Part shown: piece after piece, positions 34,041 through 41,201 of the stretch | Numbering within the stretch: position 1 is the stretch's first letter | Layout of the letters: every line of letters begins with the position of its first letter | NCBI RefSeq assembly: GCF_018885265.1 | Contig: NZ_CP076538.1 | Coordinates: 2,330,001 to 2,394,000 of the forward strand | Direction: 5' to 3' | Length of the DNA: 64,000 nt | From: Amycolatopsis aidingensis | GTDB taxonomy: Bacteria; Actinomycetota; Actinomycetes; Mycobacteriales; Pseudonocardiaceae | The notes under the pieces: generated by a model | What the model was told of the DNA's origin: nothing | What the model saw: only the letters and a program-made list of their open reading frames with translations | The model's database searches: none | Position numbers and translations under genes: made by a program

Positions 34041-35065
34041 GGTTCGATCGTCTTTATCTCGCCGGTACCGGGCACAGTCTGCCGCCCGCACTGTCCACGG
34101 CGGAGGCCGAGCGGGAAGGACTGGTCAAACGCAGGGAGATCTGGCGGACCGGGATCACTTCGGTGTGTGTGTCCGAACGGGAGTCCGGACCGGAGATGGC
34201 GGCGAGCGCGGCGCGTTCGGCGTTGCGCCGGTCCGGCTGCCAGCCGGACGACATCAAGCTGATCCTGCACGCCAGTTTCTACTACCAGGGCCATGACCTG
34301 TGGCCCGCGGCCTCCTATATCCAGCGGGTCGCCGTGGGCAACCGGTGCCCGGCCGCCGAGGTGCACCAGATGTCCAACGGCGGGATGGCGGCGCTGGAGC
34401 TCGCCGGGGCATACCTGTCCGCCGACCCCGCCGCAGGGAAGGCGCTGGTCACCACCGGGGACCGGTTCAGCCTGCCGGGCATCGACAGGTGGCGCAGCGA
34501 CCCCGGCACCGTCCTCGCCGACGGCGGTACCGCCGCTGTGCTGTCTACACAGGACGGATTCGCCAGGATCAGGAGCCTGGTCACGGTTTCCGACCCCAGC
34601 CTGGAGCAGATGCAGCGCGGGGACGATCCGTTCGGGCTGGTCCCGCTCGGCGCCCGCAGGCCGATCGACGTCGAGTCGCACCGGCGCAGCTTCGTGTCCA
34701 GCACCGGGCTGGACACCGTGCTCGACCGGATCCAGGCGGGTCAGCGGGAGGCGGTCAAGCGGGCGCTTTCCGAGTCCGAGGCCGAACTGGCCGATATCGA
34801 CCGGTTCGTCCTGCCCAACCTGGGCCGCGGCAGGCTGGACGAGCACTTCCTGAACATGTTCGACATCGACGTGGACGCCACCACCTGGTCCTGGGGGAGG
34901 GGGATAGGCCACCTCGGCGCGGGCGACCAGATCGCGGGCCTCGGCTGGCTCGGCGAGTCCGGCGGGCTGCGTCCCGGGCAGCTCTGCCTGCTCGCCGGGG
35001 TCGGCGCCGGGTTCAGCTGGTCCTGTGGCGTGGTCGAGATAACCGCGCCGCCACCGAGCCCGTGA
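34037..35065 (+). CDS. KAS III-like protein with Ser in place of the catalytic Cys
   Basis: 342 residues, probably from TTG 34037 (TTGA overlap with the ABM stop; no better start is seen). The thiolase-fold KAS III pattern is present, but the nucleophile position reads EVHQMSNGGMAALELAGA, with Ser113 where KAS III has Cys. The usual HQAN segment is replaced by VLPNLGRGRLDEH, and the third catalytic region is WGRGIGHLGAGD. DpsC of daunorubicin biosynthesis has the same Cys-to-Ser change and selects the propionyl starter. Inferred role: transfer or selection of the 2-methylbutyryl starter onto the type II machinery rather than ordinary condensation. Confidence 0.85.
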   Translation: MRFDRLYLAGTGHSLPPALSTAEAEREGLVKRREIWRTGITSVCVSERESGPEMAASAARSALRRSGCQPDDIKLILHASFYYQGHDLWPAASYIQRVAVGNRCPAAEVHQMSNGGMAALELAGAYLSADPAAGKALVTTGDRFSLPGIDRWRSDPGTVLADGGTAAVLSTQDGFARIRSLVTVSDPSLEQMQRGDDPFGLVPLGARRPIDVESHRRSFVSSTGLDTVLDRIQAGQREAVKRALSESEAELADIDRFVLPNLGRGRLDEHFLNMFDIDVDATTWSWGRGIGHLGAGDQIAGLGWLGESGGLRPGQLCLLAGVGAGFSWSCGVVEITAPPPSP

Positions 35066-35104
35066 CCGGGCAGGAGAAGAGCACATCCAAGAAAGGGGCC
35101 CAAC

Positions 35105-36967
35105 ATGTCAGGTGTTGCCGGCTGGGTCGACCTGCGCCGCGATCTCTCCCAGGAATGGGCGACGGTCCGGTCGATGACGGCTACCATGTCCTGCCGGGGC
35201 GAAGCGGCGGAGCACGTCTGGACGACGCCGCGCGCCGCTCTCGGCCACCGCACCCATCCGGCCACCGCGGGCGGGCACGGCCAGCCCCTGGTGGAGGGGG
35301 AAGGCGAGGCGGGCACGCGCGCGGCGGTCGTGCTGGACGGCGAGGTGTTCAACGCGCCCGAGCTACGTGCCGAACTGGCCGCGCGGGGGCACCGGTTCCG
35401 CGGTTCGGACACCGCGGAGGTGGTGCTGGGGGCCTACCGGGAGTGGGGAGCCGCCTGCGCCGAGCGGTTCAAGGGCGCCTACGGCATCGCGGTATGGGAC
35501 CCGCGGGAGCAGACCCTGGTACTGATCCGCGACCGGCTGGGGAACAAGCCGCTGTTCTACTTCCCCACCGGCGACGGCGTCCTCTTCGGCTCGGAGCGCA
35601 AGGCGATCCTGGCGCACCCCCTGGTCGAGCCGGTGGTGGACGCGGACGGCCTGCGGGAGATCCTTTCCTACGCAGGGACCCCGGGGCACGGCGTGTTCCG
35701 CGGGATGCATCAGGTGCGGCCGGGGCACGTGGTCCGGTTCGGGCCCGGCGGGATCCGGGAACAGCGTTACTGGTCACTGGAAGCCGGGGTGCACGAGGAC
35801 GACCTGGACACCACCATCCAGCGGATTCGCGCCCTGCTGGAGGACGCCGTCCGCGGCCAGCTGGCTGCGGACACCCCGCTGTGCATGATGCTCTCCGGCG
35901 GGCTGGACTCCAGCGGGATCACCGCACTGGCCGCCAGGATGCGGGCCGAGCGCGGCGAGGGCGCGCTGCGGACCTTCACGGTGTCCTTCGCCCAGGACGA
36001 GGACTTCCAGCCGGACCAGGTGTGGAACACCGAGGACTCGCCCTACGTCCACGAGCTGGTGGAACTGGTGGGCGCCGAGCACACCGACATCACCATCGGC
36101 GTCGGTGACCTGCTGGACCCGGTGGTCAAGGCCAACGCCCTGCGGGCCAAGGACGTACCCAGCCCGCTGGGCAACATGAACACCTCACTGTACGTGCTGT
36201 GCCGGGCGATCCGCGAACACGCACCGCTCGCCCTGCTCGGCGACGCCGCGGACGGGGTGTTCGGTGGCACCATGTGGATGTCCATCCCGCAACTGCTCCA
36301 GGCGCAGACCTTCCCCTGGCTCGCGATGGCGCATTGGGCAGGCGGCAAGCACGGGATGGGAACCGACCTGCTCGATCCGGGCCTGCTGCGTGAGCTGGAC
36401 GTCCCGGGTTACGCGAAGGACCGGTACTCCGACGCGATGGCACGGGTCCCGCACGGGCCTGCCGACACCGCCGAGGAACGCCGGATGCGGGAGATCTGGT
36501 ACCTCAACGTCACCAACTGGCTGGAGACCCTGCTTCCGCACGGCGATTCGATCGCACAGTCGGTTGGGCTGGAGTTCCGGCTGCCGTACTGCGATCACGA
36601 GCTCGTGCAGTACGTCTTCGGCGCACCGTTGGCGATGAAGACCTTCGACGGAAGGGAGAAGAGCCTGCTACGGGCCGCTGTCGCCGACCTGCTCCCGAAC
36701 TCCATTGTGGAGAGGCAGAAGTCGCCCTACCCGGTACCGCAGGATCCGGCCTACGCCAAGGCGTTGTGTGCCGAGCTGGAAGGGCTGCTCGCCGAGCCGA
36801 ACGCGCCGGCGTCCCCACTGCTCGACGCCGATGCCGCCCGCCGGTTCGCCGCCGACCCGGACAGCCTGGTCTCCGGTCCGCAGGCATGGGTGTCCAGGAC
36901 GCACGCGGAAATGGCCCTGCAGCTCAACCAGTGGCTCGACGAATACCGGGTGCGCGTGGACCTCTGA
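35105..36967 (+). CDS. Asparagine-synthetase-like amide ligase 1 (glutaminase Cys missing)
   Basis: 620 residues with a GAAAGGGG ribosome site. The N-terminal Ntn-type domain starts MSGVAGWVD, so the Cys2 nucleophile required for glutamine hydrolysis is Ser. The synthetase domain keeps the PP-loop MLSGGLDSSGITAL near 262-275 and the acid-binding FRLPYCDHELVQYVFGAP segment. AsnB homologues form amides on aromatic polyketides (fredericamycin and pradimicin pathways are known cases). Without glutaminase the amine donor is probably free ammonia or an amino acid. Last gene of the + strand core operon, followed by the 21-bp-periodic repeat. Confidence 0.9.
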   Translation: MSGVAGWVDLRRDLSQEWATVRSMTATMSCRGEAAEHVWTTPRAALGHRTHPATAGGHGQPLVEGEGEAGTRAAVVLDGEVFNAPELRAELAARGHRFRGSDTAEVVLGAYREWGAACAERFKGAYGIAVWDPREQTLVLIRDRLGNKPLFYFPTGDGVLFGSERKAILAHPLVEPVVDADGLREILSYAGTPGHGVFRGMHQVRPGHVVRFGPGGIREQRYWSLEAGVHEDDLDTTIQRIRALLEDAVRGQLAADTPLCMMLSGGLDSSGITALAARMRAERGEGALRTFTVSFAQDEDFQPDQVWNTEDSPYVHELVELVGAEHTDITIGVGDLLDPVVKANALRAKDVPSPLGNMNTSLYVLCRAIREHAPLALLGDAADGVFGGTMWMSIPQLLQAQTFPWLAMAHWAGGKHGMGTDLLDPGLLRELDVPGYAKDRYSDAMARVPHGPADTAEERRMREIWYLNVTNWLETLLPHGDSIAQSVGLEFRLPYCDHELVQYVFGAPLAMKTFDGREKSLLRAAVADLLPNSIVERQKSPYPVPQDPAYAKALCAELEGLLAEPNAPASPLLDADAARRFAADPDSLVSGPQAWVSRTHAEMALQLNQWLDEYRVRVDL

Positions 36968-37001
36968 GGCGTTCCGGCAGCCTGGAGTTGCGTACCGGAA
37001 T

Positions 37002-37170
37002 GGCCAAACCATGCGCGTGGACGGCCAACGCGTGTAACTGAGCGGCAAACACACGCGCGCAGACGGCAAACACACCGCCGCGGTGTGTTTGCCGTCTACG
37101 CGCACGCGTTGGCCGTCCACATCCGCGCGTTGGCCGTCCAGCGACGCGGACCGGCCGTCCGCGGAGGCGG
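37002..37170. repeat. 21-bp-periodic inverted repeat at a convergent junction, copy 1
   Basis: Units beginning at 37002, 37023, 37044 and 37065 (consensus GGCMAACNCGCGNGNNNNGAC) run into the central hairpin. After it the complementary units begin at 37087, 37108, 37129 and 37150 (GTTKGCCGTCCAC-like). Every step is exactly 21 bp. It lies between the convergent amide-ligase and Tat-exported-protein genes. A second element of the same build is at 63.5 kb. Confidence 0.7.
37061..37097. terminator. Bidirectional hairpin terminator candidate
   Basis: Perfect 17-bp arms (AGACGGCAAACACACCG and its complement) with a 3-base loop, centred in the periodic repeat between two convergent genes. No T-run follows, which is usual for actinobacterial terminators. 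It can act on transcripts from either side. Confidence 0.6.
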
Positions 37171-37228
37171 GAACATGCGAAGGGCCGCCAGGGAACGTTT
37201 CCCTGGCGGCCCGCCGTGTTGTCGGCGT

Positions 37229-38161
37229 TCAGACGAGGGTGACCAGCTGGAACATCCCGTCGTAGGCGGGCGGGTAGCCGGTAACCGGGTCGATGATGTA
37301 GGAGAACAGGACGTACGGGCCTGCCGGGAGGTCGGTGCGCAGTACCGCGGAGCGTCCTGGCGAGATGGCCGAGAGGCCGCAGGGCCAGGACACCACTGGG
37401 CTCTCCGCCGGAGGCGGCGGGTTGCCGGACTTCATCTTGGCGTAGTACTCCCGCATGTCCTCGACCGTGGTGCCTGGCCGCACCCGCGCCAGCACCGCTT
37501 CGTTGCCGTACCGGGCGGTGTTCAGCACGAGATGGTGCCCGGAGGCCTTGAGCCGCGTGCTGGGCAGGTGGAAGACCGGCTGGTCGCCTTCCTGCCGGTG
37601 GATGATCAGATCGTCCACCCCAGGGAACCGGATCTGGCCGCACGGTCCCGCCGTCCGCACCTCGCGCACCGGTGGAATCTCGGAGGCACTGGCGTAGTTG
37701 AAGTTGATCAGGTGGTAGGTGCCCTGGGTGAGCACCTGGGTGAACGAGGTGGAGACGCCGCCGGAGACGGCGGAGCCTCCCAGATAGTCGGAGTCCTCGG
37801 CGAGGCGGCGGGCCGCCTCCGCCCGCTCGGCCGGATCACGGGAGGATGTTCTGGCCAGGTTCGCCAGGTAGTCCTCCACCGAAACCCCTTCGTGCAGCCG
37901 GACGAGCAGCAGCGAACGGCCATTCTGGACTGTCGTCCGGACGTTGAAGGTGACGACACCGAACGGGATCTCGCTGGGGACGGTCAGGCTGTCGGCGTTC
38001 AGCACCACGTCCACCTCGCCGGAACGCCAGGAGGTGGTGGCGGCCGCGGCCGGGCCGGAGGCCAGCCCCAGTGTGGTCGCGCCGGCGACCGCGGCCGATC
38101 CTGCCAGGAAACCGCGCCGGGACAGCCCGCCCCGCGCCGCGGATGAATGAGAAGTGCTCAC
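37229..38161 (-). CDS. Tat-exported protein of unknown function with an internal duplication
   Basis: 310 residues from GTG 38161 with an AAGGAG ribosome site. Tat signal LSRRGFLAGSAAVAGATTLGLASG (in parts: SRRGFLAG and a hydrophobic stretch ending ASGPAAA) at 13-42. Two similar halves follow: one centred on LLLVRLHEGVSVEDYLANLA and one on AVLARVRPGTTVEDMREYY, each preceded by a beta-rich stretch and N-x-R/N-x-A strand. This spacing suggests tandem cupredoxin-like domains, but no copper-ligand set is evident. No function recognised. The position inside the polyketide cluster, near two exported multicopper oxidases, hints at an extracytoplasmic partner role. Confidence 0.75.
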   Translation of the reverse strand: MSTSHSSAARGGLSRRGFLAGSAAVAGATTLGLASGPAAAATTSWRSGEVDVVLNADSLTVPSEIPFGVVTFNVRTTVQNGRSLLLVRLHEGVSVEDYLANLARTSSRDPAERAEAARRLAEDSDYLGGSAVSGGVSTSFTQVLTQGTYHLINFNYASASEIPPVREVRTAGPCGQIRFPGVDDLIIHRQEGDQPVFHLPSTRLKASGHHLVLNTARYGNEAVLARVRPGTTVEDMREYYAKMKSGNPPPPAESPVVSWPCGLSAISPGRSAVLRTDLPAGPYVLFSYIIDPVTGYPPAYDGMFQLVTLV

Positions 38162-38207
38162 AGCTGTGCTCCTTGTCCGAGAGTGACGGTAGCCGGGCAA
38201 TGGTCGG

Positions 38208-39248
38208 TCAGCCGGATCGCTTGTGCCCGCAGATCAGCTTGTCCGGGCCGACCAGCGGGCTGGTGGTGAGATCGGTGAACCCCGCGGCGGTGAGCCACGA
38301 GTACGCGCGCTCCGCGGTGTACTCCGAGCCGCCCGGGGTGAGCAGCCGCATGTTCAGGCTGGTGAGCAGGCTGGTCGGATAGGAGGCCGCGTGGTCGACG
38401 AGCGCGTCGTACACCAGCACGCAGCCACCGGCCGGCAACGCGTCGAAGGCCTTGCGCAGCAGCGTCATCCTGCGCTCGTCATCCCAGTCGTGCAGCACAT
38501 GCCCGAAGATGACCACGTCGGTCTCCGGCAGCGGGTCGGTGAAGAAGTCACCGGGGTAGAACGTCACCTGCTCGCTGAGGCCGAGCCGGGCCATATGCTC
38601 GTCGAAGAACGGCTCAACCGGGGCGAGGTCGTAGCACCCGCCATGCAGGTGCGGATGCGCACGGGCGATCCCGGCCGCCGCGTTGCCCCTTGCCCCGCCC
38701 ACATCGACGAAGGACTTGTACGAGCTCCAGTCGAAGGCCTCGGCCAGCGCGGGCCCGACAGCGGAACTGGCCCCGTCCATGGCTTCGAGGAAGGCGCGAA
38801 CCCGCTCCGGCGCCTCGTACAGCTTGTCGAAGTCGTACCCGCCGCGCATCTGGGACTCACCGGTACGCAGCAGGTCGGTCAGCCCGCCCCACATCTGGAA
38901 GTGGAAGTTCAGCAGCTTGCAGAACCCGCCGATGTAGCGCGGACTGTTCTTGTCGAGGTAGGTCTGCGCAGCGGCACTGTTGCGGTAGCGATCACCATCC
39001 TTGTCCAGTACCCCCAGGCCGACCAGCGCGTCGAGGAAGTCCTGGGTGGCGCGAGGGTGCAGGCCGAGCCGGTCGCGCAGTTCCGGCTCGGTGGCCGGCT
39101 GCTCGGCGAGCACGGTGAACAGCTCCAGTTCGGCCGCGCTGAGGAAGGTTTTGGCCGCCCAGTACCCCTGGGCCAGCCGCATCAACTCGGCGGTGCCGGA
39201 GTCGTCGGTCCGCTCGTTCCCGGCCGCTTTCTCAGTGGTTGCGCCCAC
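38208..39248 (-). CDS. SAM-dependent O-methyltransferase
   Basis: 346 residues from GTG 39248 with a GAGGAG ribosome site. An N-terminal winged-helix dimerisation domain (AELMRLAQGYWAAKTFLSAAELELF in the first 50 residues) precedes the catalytic domain: SAM motif VDVGGARGNAAAG near 175-187 and the catalytic-region FGHVLHDWDDERRM near 245-258. This is the plant/bacterial small-molecule O-methyltransferase type common in aromatic polyketide pathways. It probably methylates a phenol hydroxyl of the product. The Tat-protein gene follows 46 bp downstream. Confidence 0.92.
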   Translation of the reverse strand: MGATTEKAAGNERTDDSGTAELMRLAQGYWAAKTFLSAAELELFTVLAEQPATEPELRDRLGLHPRATQDFLDALVGLGVLDKDGDRYRNSAAAQTYLDKNSPRYIGGFCKLLNFHFQMWGGLTDLLRTGESQMRGGYDFDKLYEAPERVRAFLEAMDGASSAVGPALAEAFDWSSYKSFVDVGGARGNAAAGIARAHPHLHGGCYDLAPVEPFFDEHMARLGLSEQVTFYPGDFFTDPLPETDVVIFGHVLHDWDDERRMTLLRKAFDALPAGGCVLVYDALVDHAASYPTSLLTSLNMRLLTPGGSEYTAERAYSWLTAAGFTDLTTSPLVGPDKLICGHKRSG

Positions 39249-39388
39249 GCCGAGGCTCCTCTCCTGCGTAACGTCGGTTGGTCCCTTCGCCAACCGTGGC
39301 GGGGAGCTCTCGACGCGGGATCGAACCGCACTGAACGCGGCTGCGGCTGGACTTCGCCACCGCCGGGTACGGCACGCCGGAGCCGGGG

Positions 39389-40978
39389 TCAGGTGACCTC
39401 GAAGTTGCCCATCATGCCCATGTCCTCGTGTTCCAGGTTGTGACAGTGCAGGATGTACTTCCCGGTGAACTCGGTGAACCGGATGGCCACCCTGGCCCAG
39501 CCGTTCGGGTCCAGCTGCACGGTGTCCTTCAGCCCGACGTCCCATGGCCGCGGGTCGCCGGTGTCGCCGCGCTCGAAGATCCGGAAATGGCCGAGATGGA
39601 CGTGCACGGGGTGGTTGATGTCCGAGGAGAACTCCCAGATCTCGGTGGTGCCCCTGGCCGGTCTGGCGAGGATCGTGTCCGGGTCGAACAGCTGCCCGTT
39701 GATGGACCAGTCGCCCTCGCCGAGCTGGAAGAAGTCGAAGCGGCGGGTGGCGACGGCCTGAGCCGGGTCCGGGAGGTCGAGGGTGGTGGAAAGGGTGTCC
39801 GGAACCGAACTGTCGTCCGGTTCCTCGCGGACCACGTCGAACCGCATCACCTCGGCCGTGCGGCCACTGCTGCGGGCGTTGCGCAGCACCACCTGGGAGC
39901 CCACCGGGAACTGGGAGAAGTCCACCACGACATCGAAGCGCTCCGCGGGGGCCATCTTGATGTTGCGATGGGTCACCGGGCCCGCCAGCAGCCCGCCGTC
40001 GCTGCCGACCTGCACGAAGGAGCCCTCGCCCCGGTCGGACTCCAGCCGCAGGTCGTACTCGCGGGTGTTGGAGGCGTTCAGCATCCGTAGCCGGTACCGG
40101 GTGTTGGACACCTCCAGTACCGGCCATGGGGCACCGTTGACCAGGATGACATCGCCGAGGACGCCGGTCATGAACTGACCCTGGACCCCGTGCTCACCGC
40201 GCAGCGAGGGGTCAAGGGCCGGATACCGGAAGGACCCGTCCGCGTTGAACGACCGGTCCGCGATCATCAACGGTATCTCCCGTTCGCCCTTCGGCAGCGG
40301 GAGCGCGTCCTCCTCATCGTCACGCAGGATGAAGAACCCGGCGAGGCCGTAGTAGATCTGCGGCCCGGTGAAGTCCATCCGGTGATCGTGGTACCACAGG
40401 GTCATCGCCCGCTGGTTCAGCGGATAGACGTACTCCTTGTCGCCCTGGCTGAGGGTGGGGTCCGGGGCGACCACGTCGGCGGCGGTGAACGAGCCGTCCG
40501 CAGGCAGGACGAGGTCGGTCGGGTAGCCGTCGCTGTCCGGCGGGGTGACACCGCCATGCAAGTGAACCGCGATCGGCAGGGACAGTTCGTTGCGTTGTCG
40601 GACCACCACCTTGCGGCCGCTGCGCGCTTCGATGGTCGGGCCGGGAAAGATCCCGTTGTACCCCCAGACGGTCGTCTGCAGGCCAGGCAGGATCTCCGCC
40701 TGCGCGGTTCGCTGAGTGATCTCGTAGTAGTCGGTGGTGGCGTCCGTCCGGGTGGGACTCAGCACCGGCGGGACGGGCAACCGCGCCTGGAAGGCCGGGG
40801 GAATGGGTGCCTCGCTCGGCACCACCTCGCCCGCGGTGTCACCCGTGTCGCCGCCACCACCGTCGGCGGGGAAGTCGGAACCGTCGAATTGATCATCATT
40901 ACTGCAGGCCGTATTGACGGCGGCGGCAACCGTGATCGTGCCGGCCAGTTTCAGGAACTCTTTCCGCGAAAGCGGCAT
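39389..40978 (-). CDS. Exported multicopper oxidase (bilirubin-oxidase/CotA-like)
   Basis: 529 residues from ATG 40978. The N terminus has a Tat-like SRKEFLKLAGT followed by a hydrophobic stretch and a possible lipobox ending at VNTAC (Cys about 25), then an acidic Gly/Asp-rich linker. Copper motifs: VHLHGGVTPPDSDG, LWYHDHRMDFTG, HPVHVHLGHFRI and HCHNLEHEDMGMMG. All type 1, 2 and 3 ligands are visible. The two-residue spacings resemble CotA/phenoxazinone-synthase-type enzymes. Unlike the other multicopper oxidase it has no membrane domain. Likely oxidises a phenolic or aminophenolic intermediate outside the cytoplasm. Confidence 0.9.
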   Translation of the reverse strand: MPLSRKEFLKLAGTITVAAAVNTACSNDDQFDGSDFPADGGGGDTGDTAGEVVPSEAPIPPAFQARLPVPPVLSPTRTDATTDYYEITQRTAQAEILPGLQTTVWGYNGIFPGPTIEARSGRKVVVRQRNELSLPIAVHLHGGVTPPDSDGYPTDLVLPADGSFTAADVVAPDPTLSQGDKEYVYPLNQRAMTLWYHDHRMDFTGPQIYYGLAGFFILRDDEEDALPLPKGEREIPLMIADRSFNADGSFRYPALDPSLRGEHGVQGQFMTGVLGDVILVNGAPWPVLEVSNTRYRLRMLNASNTREYDLRLESDRGEGSFVQVGSDGGLLAGPVTHRNIKMAPAERFDVVVDFSQFPVGSQVVLRNARSSGRTAEVMRFDVVREEPDDSSVPDTLSTTLDLPDPAQAVATRRFDFFQLGEGDWSINGQLFDPDTILARPARGTTEIWEFSSDINHPVHVHLGHFRIFERGDTGDPRPWDVGLKDTVQLDPNGWARVAIRFTEFTGKYILHCHNLEHEDMGMMGNFEVT

Positions 40979-41201
40979 CCTCAACCCCCTTGACATCCGG
41001 TGAACCCCGCGACGAATGGCTGCCCGGATTACTGCCGCGGGTGCCTCGAAAGCCACCGTACCGGTGCGCGCGGGATGGCGCCGGATGCCCTCCCAGCGCG
41101 CCTCGAGTGGTTTTTCATGGCCCGCCCACATGCTGCTGCGGTCAGGTCCGGATGCCTGCCGGAATACCCCGGTGAGCCGTTGGTGAGCAGCGAAGGGGGA
41201 G
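40979..41201. promoter_or_regulatory. Divergent promoter region, multicopper oxidase / fusion monooxygenase
   Basis: 223 bp between divergent starts without a convincing gene. GCCTCGA occurs twice (near 41048 and 41100) but not at SARP-like spacing. A GGGGG ribosome site lies just before 41202. It should contain the promoter of the + strand fusion-monooxygenase/type I PKS unit; I cannot define boxes. Confidence 0.35.
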
